Shown here piece after piece: positions 24,168-33,390 of a DNA stretch of 64,000 nt. The first letter of the stretch is position 1; every line of letters starts with the position of its first letter. The position numbers and the translations under genes were made by a program. The notes beneath the pieces are model-generated. The model worked only from the letters and a program-made list of their open reading frames with translations. It searched no databases and was not told the DNA's origin. Origin of the DNA: G020353115 sp964389685 (GTDB taxonomy: Bacteria; Bacteroidota; Bacteroidia; Bacteroidales; VadinHA17); the NCBI GenBank assembly GCA_964389685.1, contig CAYMFM010000002.1, positions 107,495-171,494 on the forward strand, given 5' to 3'.

Positions 24168-24662
24168 ATGGAATTAGTAACTCCGGGGTTAGGACTTTTG
24201 TTCTGGATGATTCTCTCCTTTGCCATTGTCCTTTATCTGCTTAAGAAATTTGCCTGGAAACCCATTCTCAAAGCATTGCGGGACCGGGAAGCAAACATTC
24301 AGAAAGCGCTCGATTCAGCCGAATTGGCACGAGAACAGATGAAACAACTGAAAGCCGATAATGAGGCCATCATGCAGGAGGCAAGAGAAGAGAGGGATTT
24401 CCTGCTGCAGGATGCCCGAGAAGTGAAAGATAAGATGATTGCCGAAGCAAAAGAACAGGCAAACCAGGAAACACAAAAAATCGTGAAAGCTGCCAGAATG
24501 AAAATCAGGAATGAAAAAGCAGCTGCCATCGAGGATATTAAAAACCAGGTTGCCTCACTTTCGATAGAGATGACAGAGAAAATCCTGAAACGGAAATTGG
24601 CAGATCACAAAGAACAAAAGGAATTGATTAGAAAACTCCTCGATGAGGTCAAATTGAATTGA
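24168..24662 (+). CDS. atpF: ATP synthase Fo subunit b
   Basis: 164 residues: one N-terminal membrane helix (LGLLFWMILSFAIVLYLLKKFAW) and then a long charged coiled coil, the peripheral stalk that links Fo to F1. The FAWKPILKALRDREANI segment after the helix is typical. It is the only b-type gene here, so the stalk is probably a homodimer. It is separated from atpE by about 96 bp that hold a strong hairpin and followed by atpH after 36 bp. Confidence 0.96.
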   Translation: MELVTPGLGLLFWMILSFAIVLYLLKKFAWKPILKALRDREANIQKALDSAELAREQMKQLKADNEAIMQEAREERDFLLQDAREVKDKMIAEAKEQANQETQKIVKAARMKIRNEKAAAIEDIKNQVASLSIEMTEKILKRKLADHKEQKELIRKLLDEVKLN

Positions 24663-24698
24663 TCATCATTTCGGGGGAAATTGATCAACTGAAACCTA

Positions 24699-25253
24699 AT
24701 GAACGAAAGCAAAATATCGGTTCACTACTCAAAAGCCCTGCTTCAGTTTGCGCTGGAGAAGAAGAAGCTAGATCCTGTCTATCAGGACATGCTTCAACTG
24801 TATCAGATATGCCAACAGGTTGATGAATTGATTTCCATTTTTCACAATCCGATTATTCCGCAATCAAGAAAGAAAAAAATAGTCCGGGCTGTTTTCAGTG
24901 GCAAGGTAACAGACATTACACTATCCTTCCTTGAGATGGTGATACACAATAAACGGGAAATTTACATTCCAGATATCTCCAGAAGATTTTTAGATGATTA
25001 TAAACGACATAAAAAAATAACCACAGTCATCTTAACTACCGTAATTCCTCTTGATCAGCAATTAAAAGAGAGAATTATTCAGTTGGTCCGGAATGCATAT
25101 CATACAACCGTTGAACTTGAGGAGAAGCAAAGCGAACAACTTATTGGTGGATTCATTATTAGAATGGATGACCTGATGCTGGATGCCAGTGTCTCGAAAG
25201 TACTAAAGAAGATGCGAAAAAAACTGATCACTAAAGAGTTTGAGCGTAGGTAA
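24699..25253 (+). CDS. atpH: ATP synthase F1 subunit delta
   Basis: 184 residues. The N-terminal six-helix domain (VHYSKALLQFALEKKKLDPVY) binds the top of the alpha subunits; the C-terminal part with the family signature LIGGFIIRMDDLMLDASVSKVLKKMRK (residues about 148-175) contacts subunit b. Position between atpF and atpA is standard. It is rather basic and lysine-rich, but there is no sign of truncation. Confidence 0.95.
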   Translation: MNESKISVHYSKALLQFALEKKKLDPVYQDMLQLYQICQQVDELISIFHNPIIPQSRKKKIVRAVFSGKVTDITLSFLEMVIHNKREIYIPDISRRFLDDYKRHKKITTVILTTVIPLDQQLKERIIQLVRNAYHTTVELEEKQSEQLIGGFIIRMDDLMLDASVSKVLKKMRKKLITKEFERR

Positions 25254-25295
25254 ACGACTATAAAACAAGGAAGTATAACATAATAATCAATAAAT

Positions 25296-26873
25296 ATGGC
25301 GAATATCAGACCGGCAGAAGTTACTGAAATACTGAAAAAACAATTGGAAGGTATTCAAACCGAAGCAGAGCTCGAAGAGGTTGGGTCAGTTCTTCAGGTG
25401 GGAGACGGAATAGCCCGGGTATATGGGCTTTTTAACGTTCAGTCGAACGAATTGGTGGAATTTGAAAATGGAATAGAAGGGATCGTGTTAAACCTGGAGG
25501 AGGATAATGTTGGCGTGGTTTTGCTAGGACCATCGGAAGGGATCAAAGAGGGTGATATTGTTAAACGGACCCGCAGGATTTCTTCCATACAGGTCGGGGA
25601 GGGATTGTTGGGCCGTGTCATAACAACCACCGGTGAGCCGGTGGATGGAAAGGGCCCCATTGAAGGAAAAACCTATGAAATGCCCCTCGAACGTAAGGCG
25701 CCGGGTGTCATTTTCCGGCAACCGGTCAATGAACCCATACAAACCGGCATCAAATCAATCGATGCAATGATACCGATAGGAAGGGGACAACGGGAGTTGA
25801 TTATCGGCGACCGGCAAACGGGAAAAACAGCCATTGCAATCGATACAATCATCAATCAAAAAGAGTGTTTCGACGAAGGAGAACCCGTATATTGCATCTA
25901 TGTCTCCATCGGACAGAAAGGTTCTAATGTAGCCGGAATTGCCAAAACACTTGAAGATTATGGAGCCATTGACTATACCATCATTGTCTCTGCTACTGCT
26001 TCGGATCCTGCCGCAGCACAGTTTTATGCTCCTTTTGCAGGTGCCGCTATTGGAGAATTCTTCCGGGATACCGGACGATCCGCCCTGATCATTTACGATG
26101 ATCTTTCCAAACAGGCCGTTTCATACCGGGAAGTATCCCTGTTGTTGAGACGTCCCCCCGGACGAGAAGCTTATCCGGGAGATGTTTTTTACCTTCATTC
26201 AAGATTGCTGGAGCGAGCAGCAAAGATCATCGAATCGGATGACATTGCCGCACAAATGAATGACCTTCCGGAATCCATTACATCCATGGTGAAAGGAGGT
26301 GGTTCATTGACAGCACTCCCTATTATTGAAACCCAGGCTGGCGATGTCTCCGCCTACATACCCACTAACGTTATCTCGATTACAGACGGACAGATCTTTC
26401 TTGAAGCCGATCTGTTTAATGCAGGAATCAGACCAGCAGTGAATGTAGGTATTTCCGTTTCCCGTGTTGGCGGAAATGCCCAGATACAAGCCATGAAGGA
26501 AATTGCCGGAACACTCAAAATAGACCAGGCACAATATAGGGAACTGGAAGCATTTTCAAAATTTGGCTCGGACCTGGACGCAGCAACACTGGCAGTCCTG
26601 GATAAGGGTGCCAAAAACGTCGAAATATTGAAACAGAGACAATATTCACCCGTTCCGGTTGAAAATCAAATAGCCATCATATTTTGCGGAACACATGCTT
26701 TGCTTAAAGACGTTCCTGTTGAAAAAGTCCGGGATTTTGAAAAAGAGTTTATTGAATTCCTTGAACTCAAACATTCGGATGCCCTGAAGGTTTTGAAAGG
26801 GGGCAAAATAACGGATGAGATCATGGAGACCTTAACAAAAGTAGCCAAAGATCTGTCGACAAAGTTTAAATGA
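25296..26873 (+). CDS. atpA: ATP synthase F1 subunit alpha
   Basis: 525 residues, full length. It has the N-terminal crown, the P-loop GDRQTGKTAIA near residue 171, and the alpha-specific segments AIDTIINQK, VYCIYVSIGQK and EYFRDxG-equivalent GEFFRDTGRSALIIYDDLSK. Non-catalytic nucleotide-binding subunit of F1. It sits between atpH and atpG; atpD is not next to atpG but about 3 kb further on. Confidence 0.98.
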   Translation: MANIRPAEVTEILKKQLEGIQTEAELEEVGSVLQVGDGIARVYGLFNVQSNELVEFENGIEGIVLNLEEDNVGVVLLGPSEGIKEGDIVKRTRRISSIQVGEGLLGRVITTTGEPVDGKGPIEGKTYEMPLERKAPGVIFRQPVNEPIQTGIKSIDAMIPIGRGQRELIIGDRQTGKTAIAIDTIINQKECFDEGEPVYCIYVSIGQKGSNVAGIAKTLEDYGAIDYTIIVSATASDPAAAQFYAPFAGAAIGEFFRDTGRSALIIYDDLSKQAVSYREVSLLLRRPPGREAYPGDVFYLHSRLLERAAKIIESDDIAAQMNDLPESITSMVKGGGSLTALPIIETQAGDVSAYIPTNVISITDGQIFLEADLFNAGIRPAVNVGISVSRVGGNAQIQAMKEIAGTLKIDQAQYRELEAFSKFGSDLDAATLAVLDKGAKNVEILKQRQYSPVPVENQIAIIFCGTHALLKDVPVEKVRDFEKEFIEFLELKHSDALKVLKGGKITDEIMETLTKVAKDLSTKFK

Positions 26874-26907
26874 TGTTGATTCTTGTACTCTTTTGTAAAC
26901 GATCAGT

Positions 26908-27789
26908 ATGGCAGGATTGAAAGAAATAAGGACCAGAATTGTATCGGTAAAATCAACCCGGCAGATTACCGCTGCCATGAAAATGGTTGCTGCTGCAAAA
27001 CTGCGGAAAGCACAGAATAGAATCATTCAATTGCGACCTTATGTCAGTAAACTGGAAGAAGTCCTTGCATGCCTTACCTGCCAGTTGGAAGTGAATGTTG
27101 AAAACCAATATACTGAAGAACGGGAGATAAAACGTGTACTCCTCGTTGTCATTACCTCAAACAGAGGACTTTGTGGGGCTTTCAACGCAAATGTGGCAAG
27201 ACAGGCTGTATCATTGGCATACGAGACATACGGAGACCTTTTTCAGGACAGTAACCTCCATTTTATGACCATCGGGAAAAAAGGGAGTGAATTACTGAAG
27301 TCAAAAAAAATTCCCATTGTTGATACCAACCACGAAATATTTGATGACCTTACCTTTGAGCATGTTGTACCCATTGCTGACCGGATGATTCAGCAATACC
27401 TGGAAGGAGAATATGACAGGATTGAATTTGTCTATAACCATTTTAAGAATGCAGCAGTTCATTTATTGACACAGGAACAATTCCTGCCCATTCGCTTCGA
27501 AGCGAAAGCGGATATGTTACCCCAAAATCTCGATTATATATTCGAGCCAGACCATCCTTCACTCATTGAAAAACTGATGCCCAGATGGTTGAGGATTCAG
27601 TTATACAAAGCCATTCTGGATTCCTTCGTGGCCGAACAGGGTGCAAGAATGACAGCCATGCATATGGCAACCGATAATGCAACGGAATTGCTACGCGAAC
27701 TGACCCTGCATTATAACAAAGCAAGGCAGGCAGCGATCACAAAAGAAATCCTGGAAATTGTCGGAGGAGCAGAAGCGCTCAGAGGATAA
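26908..27789 (+). CDS. atpG: ATP synthase F1 subunit gamma
   Basis: 293 residues, the central rotor shaft. The N-terminal helix LKEIRTRIVSVKSTRQITAAMKMVAAAKLRKAQ and the C-terminal helix with EQGARMTAMHMATDNATELL form the coiled coil inside the alpha/beta ring; both match the family closely. It ends 14 bp before the convergent stop of a SPOR-like protein gene, so the atpBEFHAG transcript probably ends here. Confidence 0.97.
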   Translation: MAGLKEIRTRIVSVKSTRQITAAMKMVAAAKLRKAQNRIIQLRPYVSKLEEVLACLTCQLEVNVENQYTEEREIKRVLLVVITSNRGLCGAFNANVARQAVSLAYETYGDLFQDSNLHFMTIGKKGSELLKSKKIPIVDTNHEIFDDLTFEHVVPIADRMIQQYLEGEYDRIEFVYNHFKNAAVHLLTQEQFLPIRFEAKADMLPQNLDYIFEPDHPSLIEKLMPRWLRIQLYKAILDSFVAEQGARMTAMHMATDNATELLRELTLHYNKARQAAITKEILEIVGGAEALRG

Positions 27790-27803
27790 TCCGTATTGTC
27801 AAT

Positions 27804-29027
27804 CTATCTCTCCTTCAGCAGATCTACGGCTTCCTGAACGGAAATTTTCTCTCCATTTTTATAGGCTACAATGAATCCTTCCACCTGATTTTGGTTTTGG
27901 AAAACCTTCGTTTCAAAAAGCGTAGCGAATTTGCCAACAACATAACGGTAATAGCCATCGCTTTTCATCAGGTAAGGCTTTTCGGGCCCCGAATAAATTT
28001 GTTTCAATTGTTCATCGGTTGCCGGAGAGGTTTTGGACAGTATTTGAATGGTAAAAAAGATCGTAACCGGAGGGGATTGGGGTTCCACAACAGGAATGAT
28101 TTCACCGGGATCGGTTTCCGTGGAATCGGGTTGATCCGGTAGCACCTCCAACGTGTCGGCTTCAACCATTAAAAAAGAGTCCGGCTGTTTTTCCGTTTCT
28201 TCGATGAGCAGAGGGAGTATAACTTCTTCCTCGGTCAGGGTCTCCGGGAGAGAGTCCTCCAGGACAGTGTTGTCGATTTTAAAAGTGCCCGTATCCGGAA
28301 GTTCATCCAGCGGCAATTCAGGCTCACTTTCGACTACCGAATCCATTGCAGTTTCAGGAGATAATCTATCAGCAACACTATCCACTGCTGCAATCTCTTC
28401 CTCAGGAGATGTTTCAGTGGCAGGCAATGCAGCGGTCGACTGGTAATGGGTGAAGGCATCGATTTGATGATTGATGGCTGCTATTTCGAAACCATACGCA
28501 TCGGCAAACAGCGGATATGCTTTTTCAATATCCCCCTTGTTCTCCGCCTTACGGCGATACTTCTTGGATTTTTTAAAGGCCAAAGAGGAATTTTTTTCCA
28601 GGCGAACCCCCTCATCGGGGGAGGTGGATTTTTCACGGAACTGCTTTAGACTTTTGTGGTAAATTTTATACAATTTCTTGTGCGCCTGCTGATAGATATA
28701 AAAGGCCTCAATCTCCTTCTGCATCTTCTTCTCTTCCAGTTTTGAGGCTTTGCGTGTTTTAGCCCGCCGTGAATTAACCTGAATATCGTTTATTTGACGC
28801 TCATAATTCGTTGCCTTATCCATGGTTAACGCTGCTTTGTTGAAGTGTTTCTCGATTTTGCTTATCTTCTTTGATGCACTGCGGGGTAAAGCCCGGTTAA
28901 AGGCTGAATTGTCTTTTAACGTTTTTTCATCACCCTGTGAAAAGGAGAATAAAGATAGTAGACATAAAAACAGGGTAACAAAAAGTCTATTGGATAGAAA
29001 ACAGCGGAGTTTTTCCTGTTGCATCAT
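27804..29027 (-). CDS. Secreted coiled-coil protein with SPOR-like C-terminus
   Basis: 407 residues. A signal peptide (LFVTLFLCLLSLFSFSQG) is followed by basic coiled-coil helices (about 40-200), a long acidic, low-complexity linker rich in Glu, Pro and Thr (200-320), and a C-terminal domain with FFTIQILSK and YYRYVVGKFATLFE, close to the SPOR fold that binds denuded peptidoglycan. The ending GFIVAYKNGEKISVQEAVDLL also fits. A cell-envelope or division-linked role is inferred. It is inserted, in opposite orientation, between atpG and the atpDC pair. Confidence 0.7.
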   Translation of the reverse strand: MMQQEKLRCFLSNRLFVTLFLCLLSLFSFSQGDEKTLKDNSAFNRALPRSASKKISKIEKHFNKAALTMDKATNYERQINDIQVNSRRAKTRKASKLEEKKMQKEIEAFYIYQQAHKKLYKIYHKSLKQFREKSTSPDEGVRLEKNSSLAFKKSKKYRRKAENKGDIEKAYPLFADAYGFEIAAINHQIDAFTHYQSTAALPATETSPEEEIAAVDSVADRLSPETAMDSVVESEPELPLDELPDTGTFKIDNTVLEDSLPETLTEEEVILPLLIEETEKQPDSFLMVEADTLEVLPDQPDSTETDPGEIIPVVEPQSPPVTIFFTIQILSKTSPATDEQLKQIYSGPEKPYLMKSDGYYRYVVGKFATLFETKVFQNQNQVEGFIVAYKNGEKISVQEAVDLLKER

Positions 29028-29144
29028 GGTAGATCAAGAGATGTTGGTTGGTTAAAATTACGCTTTTCCGGATCAATCCCCAAATCCTTCCATTTTTTAA
29101 AAGTTACAGATCATTGTTATCTTTAGCTTTATAAACTACTTCAT

Positions 29145-30119
29145 ATGCTGACGCTGGATACTACACGTGATATGGTGAACAAAGCCCTATCCAACCTCGT
29201 TTTAAAAACCCAACCTGCAGAGTTGTACGATCCGATACGGTATACGCTCTCCATTGGAGGCAAGCGATTACGCCCATGCATGGTGATCATGGGATGTAAC
29301 CTGTTTAAGGATCAGGTCGATGAAGCCATTCACCCCGCTCTGGCAATAGAGATCTTTCATAATTTCACGCTGCTTCATGACGATATCATGGATGATTCAC
29401 CCATCCGAAGAAATCAGCCTACCGTGCATAAACAATGGAACCGGAATATAGCCATTCTTTCAGGAGATGTCATGGCATTTCTTGCTTACGGACAATTGAT
29501 TCAGACCAGAACGGATATCATAAACGATCTTATTTATATTTTTACCCGGACGGCTGAAGGGGTTTGTGAGGGACAGCAATACGACATGAATTTTGAATCA
29601 ACAGGCAAAGTAACTGAGGTAGAGTATCTGAAAATGATTGAATTAAAGACAGCCGTATTGATTGGTGCTTCCCTTAAGATCGGCTCGGTTATTGGAGGGG
29701 CTTCCACATCGGATGCGGAAAGCATGTACGCCTTCGGGAAAAACCTTGGCATGGCGTTCCAGCTTCAGGATGATCTGTTGGATGTATATGGGGATCCAAT
29801 AATCTTCGGGAAAACAATCGGGGGAGATATCGTGGGGAATAAGAAGACGTATCTGCTTGTGAAAACGGTTGAGATGGCCGATGAGAAAATGAAGGAGAAA
29901 ATCATCGACCTGCTGGAGGACCGGAAGATGGAGAGGGAAGAAAAGATCCGGTCAGTAAAAACAATCTACGATCAGTATGACATAAAACAACGAACCAATG
30001 AGATGGTGAATAGCTATTTCAGCAAGGCGAACAGCATGCTTGAGGAAGTTCGCGTGGAAGAGAGAAGGAAACAGGAGTTGAGAAAGCTGGCCTTATCCTT
30101 ATTGGACAGAGAAAAATAA
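29145..30119 (+). CDS. Polyprenyl diphosphate synthase (IspA/IspB family)
   Basis: 324 residues. The two aspartate-rich Mg2+ sites are present: DDIMD at 79-83 (in LLHDDIMDDSPIRR) and DDLLD at 209-213 (in FQLQDDLLDVYGD), with GGKRLRP near 38-44 and KTAxL-type KTAVL near 168. It elongates allylic diphosphates with IPP; length and sequence suggest a long-chain (quinone side-chain) enzyme, though product length cannot be read reliably. A TATCTTTA box lies near 29118. It faces the SPOR-like gene divergently. Confidence 0.93.
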   Translation: MLTLDTTRDMVNKALSNLVLKTQPAELYDPIRYTLSIGGKRLRPCMVIMGCNLFKDQVDEAIHPALAIEIFHNFTLLHDDIMDDSPIRRNQPTVHKQWNRNIAILSGDVMAFLAYGQLIQTRTDIINDLIYIFTRTAEGVCEGQQYDMNFESTGKVTEVEYLKMIELKTAVLIGASLKIGSVIGGASTSDAESMYAFGKNLGMAFQLQDDLLDVYGDPIIFGKTIGGDIVGNKKTYLLVKTVEMADEKMKEKIIDLLEDRKMEREEKIRSVKTIYDQYDIKQRTNEMVNSYFSKANSMLEEVRVEERRKQELRKLALSLLDREK

Positions 30120-30128
30120 ACAGAATGA

Positions 30129-30698
30129 TCACTTCTTAATCACCCCCTCAATATTGAACAGGAATCCAACGGTAAGGGACCATTGATGAAATTTTCCCAG
30201 GGTGTATTTCATTTCAGCGAACAGTAAGCTTCTGCGACTCACCTTGTATCCGGACCCGATCCCGGCATTGAACCCCGGATAGTTATCGGAATAGTCGTTT
30301 GGGAATGTCTCTTTTCCCAGGTACTTTGATGACAGGAAGTTTACATCCAGACCTGCCAGTGCATAGAACGACCACTGTGTTCCATAGGTAGAAAAAATGT
30401 AGTGAAGGTCGAAATCCAGCATCCATACCAGTGATTTTCTTTCACCATTGTCTTCTGCCAGATACTCTTTATTCGGAAGAAAAAGGGTGGTCGAAAAACT
30501 GACTTCCAGTAAATCGGCAAACGGGTATGAACCCCGCAAAAAAAGTCCGGGTATTCCCGTGTTAACACCGTGATAAGTATATCCATCTCCTATTCCCGCA
30601 CCACCGCCCAGGTAAATATCCTGAGCATGGGTTTCGTGCAATGAACAAGGGATTAGCACCATGGCTATCATGAACAATCGATGCATTTTTATTTCCAT
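30129..30698 (-). CDS. Small outer-membrane beta-barrel protein
   Basis: 189 residues with a signal peptide (HRLFMIAMVLIPCSLHETHAQ). The rest alternates hydrophobic and polar residues in strands such as FADLLEVSFSTTLFL, SFYALAGLDVNFL and QWSLTVGFLFNIEG, separated by Gly/Asn-rich turns, as in eight-stranded OmpA/OmpW-like barrels of Bacteroidota. Function unknown. ATG 30698 and ATG 30686 are both possible starts. It is convergent with the polyprenyl synthase gene (9 bp) and divergent from atpD. Confidence 0.7.
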   Translation of the reverse strand: MEIKMHRLFMIAMVLIPCSLHETHAQDIYLGGGAGIGDGYTYHGVNTGIPGLFLRGSYPFADLLEVSFSTTLFLPNKEYLAEDNGERKSLVWMLDFDLHYIFSTYGTQWSFYALAGLDVNFLSSKYLGKETFPNDYSDNYPGFNAGIGSGYKVSRRSLLFAEMKYTLGKFHQWSLTVGFLFNIEGVIKK

Positions 30699-30743
30699 TT
30701 TTGACCCTTTCCTGATAGAGGTAGTTAAACTAATAAAAAATAC

Positions 30744-30751
30744 TAAATTTG
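30744..30751 (+). promoter_or_regulatory. Candidate -7 box for atpD-atpC
   Basis: TAAATTTG fits TAnnTTTG and lies 40 nt before the atpD ATG at 30791. No good TTG box is seen at -33, so this is tentative. A separate promoter is needed because atpD-atpC is cut off from atpBEFHAG by oppositely oriented genes. Confidence 0.35.
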
Positions 30752-30790
30752 TAAGGGTATAGACTATTTGTTTTTAAAAAGGTAACCTAC

Positions 30791-32299
30791 ATGGCAAAGA
30801 GCATTGGTAAAATCTGTCAGGTAATTGGACCTGTTGTTGACATAGCGTTTGACAAAGAAGGCTCAGAATTACCCAATATCATGGATGCGCTTGAGATCAA
30901 ACATGAGAACGGGGAGATCCTTGTTGTGGAATGTCAGCAACACATTGGAGAAAACACCATACGGGCAATTGCCATGGACTCTACCGATGGATTGCAGCGG
31001 GGGATGAAGGTGGTTGCTACCGGCAATCCGATTGAGATGCCTGTCGGTGAACAGATCAGAGGCCGCCTGATGAATGTTATTGGGGAACCGATTGATGGCA
31101 TTGGCCCACTGGACAGGTCAAAAGGATATCCGATACATAGAAAACCGCCTAAATATGAGGAGCTATCGGTTGAAAAGGAGGTTCTCTATACGGGGATAAA
31201 AGTGATCGATCTGATAGAACCTTATTCAAAAGGGGGTAAAATCGGACTTTTTGGAGGTGCAGGCGTTGGAAAAACAGTGATCATCCTGGAACTGATCAAC
31301 AACATAGCAAAAGCCTACGAAGGACTTTCTGTCTTTGCCGGTGTTGGAGAAAGAACCCGGGAAGGGAATGATCTGCTACGGGAAATGCTGGAGGCGAGAG
31401 TTATCACCTATGGAGAGGAATTCATGAAGGACATGAAAGCAGGAGGATGGGACCTCTCGAAGGTGGATATGAATAAACTCAAAGAATCAAAATTGGCACT
31501 GGTATTCGGACAGATGAATGAACCACCGGGAGCCAGGGCCAGGGTAGCCCTTTCGGGACTCTCTATTGCTGAATACTTCAGGGATGGGGATAAAGAGGGT
31601 GAAGGACGGGATATCCTCTTCTTTATGGATAATATTTTCCGCTTTACCCAGGCAGGATCCGAAGTTTCAGCCCTGCTTGGGAGGATGCCTTCAGCCGTAG
31701 GATACCAGCCAACACTTGCGACAGAAATGGGGGAAATGCAGGAGCGTATTACATCTACAAAACATGGATCAATCACCTCCGTGCAGGCAGTCTATGTGCC
31801 TGCAGATGACCTGACTGACCCTGCTCCGGCAACGACCTTTGCCCACCTGGATGCTACAACCGTCCTGAGTCGGAAAATTTCAGAGCTGGGCATTTATCCA
31901 GCAGTCGATCCACTCGATTCAACATCACGAATACTAACGCCGGACATCGTTGGTATGGAACACTATCAAACAGCACAACGGGTGAAAGAGATCCTTCAAC
32001 GAAATAAAGAACTTACCGATATCATTGCTATTCTAGGGATGGATGAATTGTCGGAAGAGGATAAACAAATTGTCCACCGGGGAAGAAGAGTTCAGCGATT
32101 CCTTTCGCAACCTTTCCATGTTGCCGAACAATTTACCAGTGTGCCTGGAGCACTCGTCTCCATTGAAGATACCATCACAGGGTTTAATAAAATAATGGAC
32201 GGTGAAGTGGATGAATACCCGGAAGCTGCATTCATGATGGTGGGTACCATTGAAGAGGCAATCAAGAAAGGAAAGAAATTGGTATCCGATTCAAAATAA
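30791..32299 (+). CDS. atpD: ATP synthase F1 subunit beta
   Basis: 502 residues, the catalytic subunit. P-loop GGAGVGKTV near residue 156, catalytic Glu in GVGERTREGNDL, ILFFMDNIFRFTQAGSEVSALLGRMPSAVGYQPTL-type beta signature near 276-310 (given here in part: FFMDNIFRFTQAG) and DELSEED near the C-terminus. Some bacteria keep atpD with atpBEFHAG; here it forms a separate pair with atpC about 3 kb away on the same strand. Confidence 0.98.
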   Translation: MAKSIGKICQVIGPVVDIAFDKEGSELPNIMDALEIKHENGEILVVECQQHIGENTIRAIAMDSTDGLQRGMKVVATGNPIEMPVGEQIRGRLMNVIGEPIDGIGPLDRSKGYPIHRKPPKYEELSVEKEVLYTGIKVIDLIEPYSKGGKIGLFGGAGVGKTVIILELINNIAKAYEGLSVFAGVGERTREGNDLLREMLEARVITYGEEFMKDMKAGGWDLSKVDMNKLKESKLALVFGQMNEPPGARARVALSGLSIAEYFRDGDKEGEGRDILFFMDNIFRFTQAGSEVSALLGRMPSAVGYQPTLATEMGEMQERITSTKHGSITSVQAVYVPADDLTDPAPATTFAHLDATTVLSRKISELGIYPAVDPLDSTSRILTPDIVGMEHYQTAQRVKEILQRNKELTDIIAILGMDELSEEDKQIVHRGRRVQRFLSQPFHVAEQFTSVPGALVSIEDTITGFNKIMDGEVDEYPEAAFMMVGTIEEAIKKGKKLVSDSK

Positions 32300-32361
32300 T
32301 CGATTTGTTCCTGCTACTGTCAGGTAGCTGTGTGAACAAATCCAAAAAATGCTTGTGACTC

Positions 32362-32610
32362 ATGTTTTTGGAAATCATAACTCCCGATCGGAAACTGTTC
32401 ACCGGAGAGGTCAAGCTGGTTCAGGTTCCCGGAACAAAAGGCTCCTTTGAGATCCTGAAAAACCATGCCCCGATTGTTTCTTCTCTGGAAAAGGGGACCG
32501 TTAAAATTATAAATCAGCAGGATCAGGAGGATTTTTTTGATATCGAGGGCGGGGTCATAGAAGTAAAGAAAAATAACATTATTATCCTTTCAGAATCTCA
32601 GAAGGAATGA
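32362..32610 (+). CDS. atpC: ATP synthase F1 subunit epsilon (short form)
   Basis: 82 residues: only the N-terminal beta-sandwich (FLEIITPDRKLFTGEV, IEGGVIEVKKNNIIILSES) is present. The C-terminal helical hairpin that can lock F1 in other bacteria is missing, a form common in Bacteroidota, so inhibition through that arm is not available here. Its stop overlaps the next gene's start by 4 bp. Confidence 0.93.
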   Translation: MFLEIITPDRKLFTGEVKLVQVPGTKGSFEILKNHAPIVSSLEKGTVKIINQQDQEDFFDIEGGVIEVKKNNIIILSESQKE

Positions 32611-33344
32611 AATCATTCTATTGCAGTATTGCCATTTTTTGCCTTTCCATCCTTTCATTTAGCCAGAAAAAAGTATCCTTTCAGGCAGCTGATGGACTGA
32701 AAATCACAGCAGACCTCTATGAATTGAACGAGACAAATCCCTATCTCCTGTTGTTTCATCAGAATGGATCAAGCAGGGGAGAATTTCATGAAATAGCCGG
32801 CAAATTGACAAAATTTGGATACAACTGCCTGGCTGTCGATCTGCGATCCGGAGAAGAAGAGAGCTATGTTCAGAATGAAACAGCCCGGAGGGCGAAAGAA
32901 CTTGCTGTTTCAAATGACCTGATCGATTGTATAAAAGACATCGAAGCTGCTATAGGATATGCCCATGAGAAGAGTGGCAAAAATGTCGTGCTCTTTGGAA
33001 GTTCTTTCTCAGCATCCCTGAGCCTGGTAATCGGGAAAGACCATCCGCATGTTGAAGCCGTTATTGCCTTTAGCCCGGGTGAATTTTTTCCATCAGATTT
33101 TAAGGTGAACGAGATGCTGGCGGATTATACAAAACCGATTTTCGCAGCCGGCATGAAACGAGAGGAACCCTATCTGGTGGATATGCTCGTACTGGTACCG
33201 GATGACAAAAAAACCATTTTTGTTCCTGAAACCGATCAAGGTGGATATGGAGCAAAAGCCCTCTGGGAATCCAACAGCTCCTCTTTTGAATACTGGCTTG
33301 GCTTGATGGTATTCTTTAAAAACATAGCACCTTCAGAACAATAA
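32607..33344 (+). CDS. Secreted alpha/beta-hydrolase-like protein, triad doubtful
   Basis: 245 residues with a signal peptide (SIAIFCLSILSFSQ). The fold is that of dienelactone-hydrolase-like proteins: YLLLFHQNGSSRGEF (oxyanion region), LAVDLRSGEE and the nucleophile elbow LFGSSFSASL with Ser 133. At the places where the Asp and His of the triad are expected, the sequence reads AAGMKREEPYL and ETDQGGYGAKALW, with no clear catalytic His. Either a divergent active site or a non-catalytic binding protein is possible. It is translationally coupled to atpC (4-bp overlap), though no link to ATP synthase is known. Confidence 0.72.
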   Translation: MKSFYCSIAIFCLSILSFSQKKVSFQAADGLKITADLYELNETNPYLLLFHQNGSSRGEFHEIAGKLTKFGYNCLAVDLRSGEEESYVQNETARRAKELAVSNDLIDCIKDIEAAIGYAHEKSGKNVVLFGSSFSASLSLVIGKDHPHVEAVIAFSPGEFFPSDFKVNEMLADYTKPIFAAGMKREEPYLVDMLVLVPDDKKTIFVPETDQGGYGAKALWESNSSSFEYWLGLMVFFKNIAPSEQ

Positions 33345-33390
33345 TCTTTCAATTCGACTCCTGAGACCAGGAACGGTAAATTCTTATATT

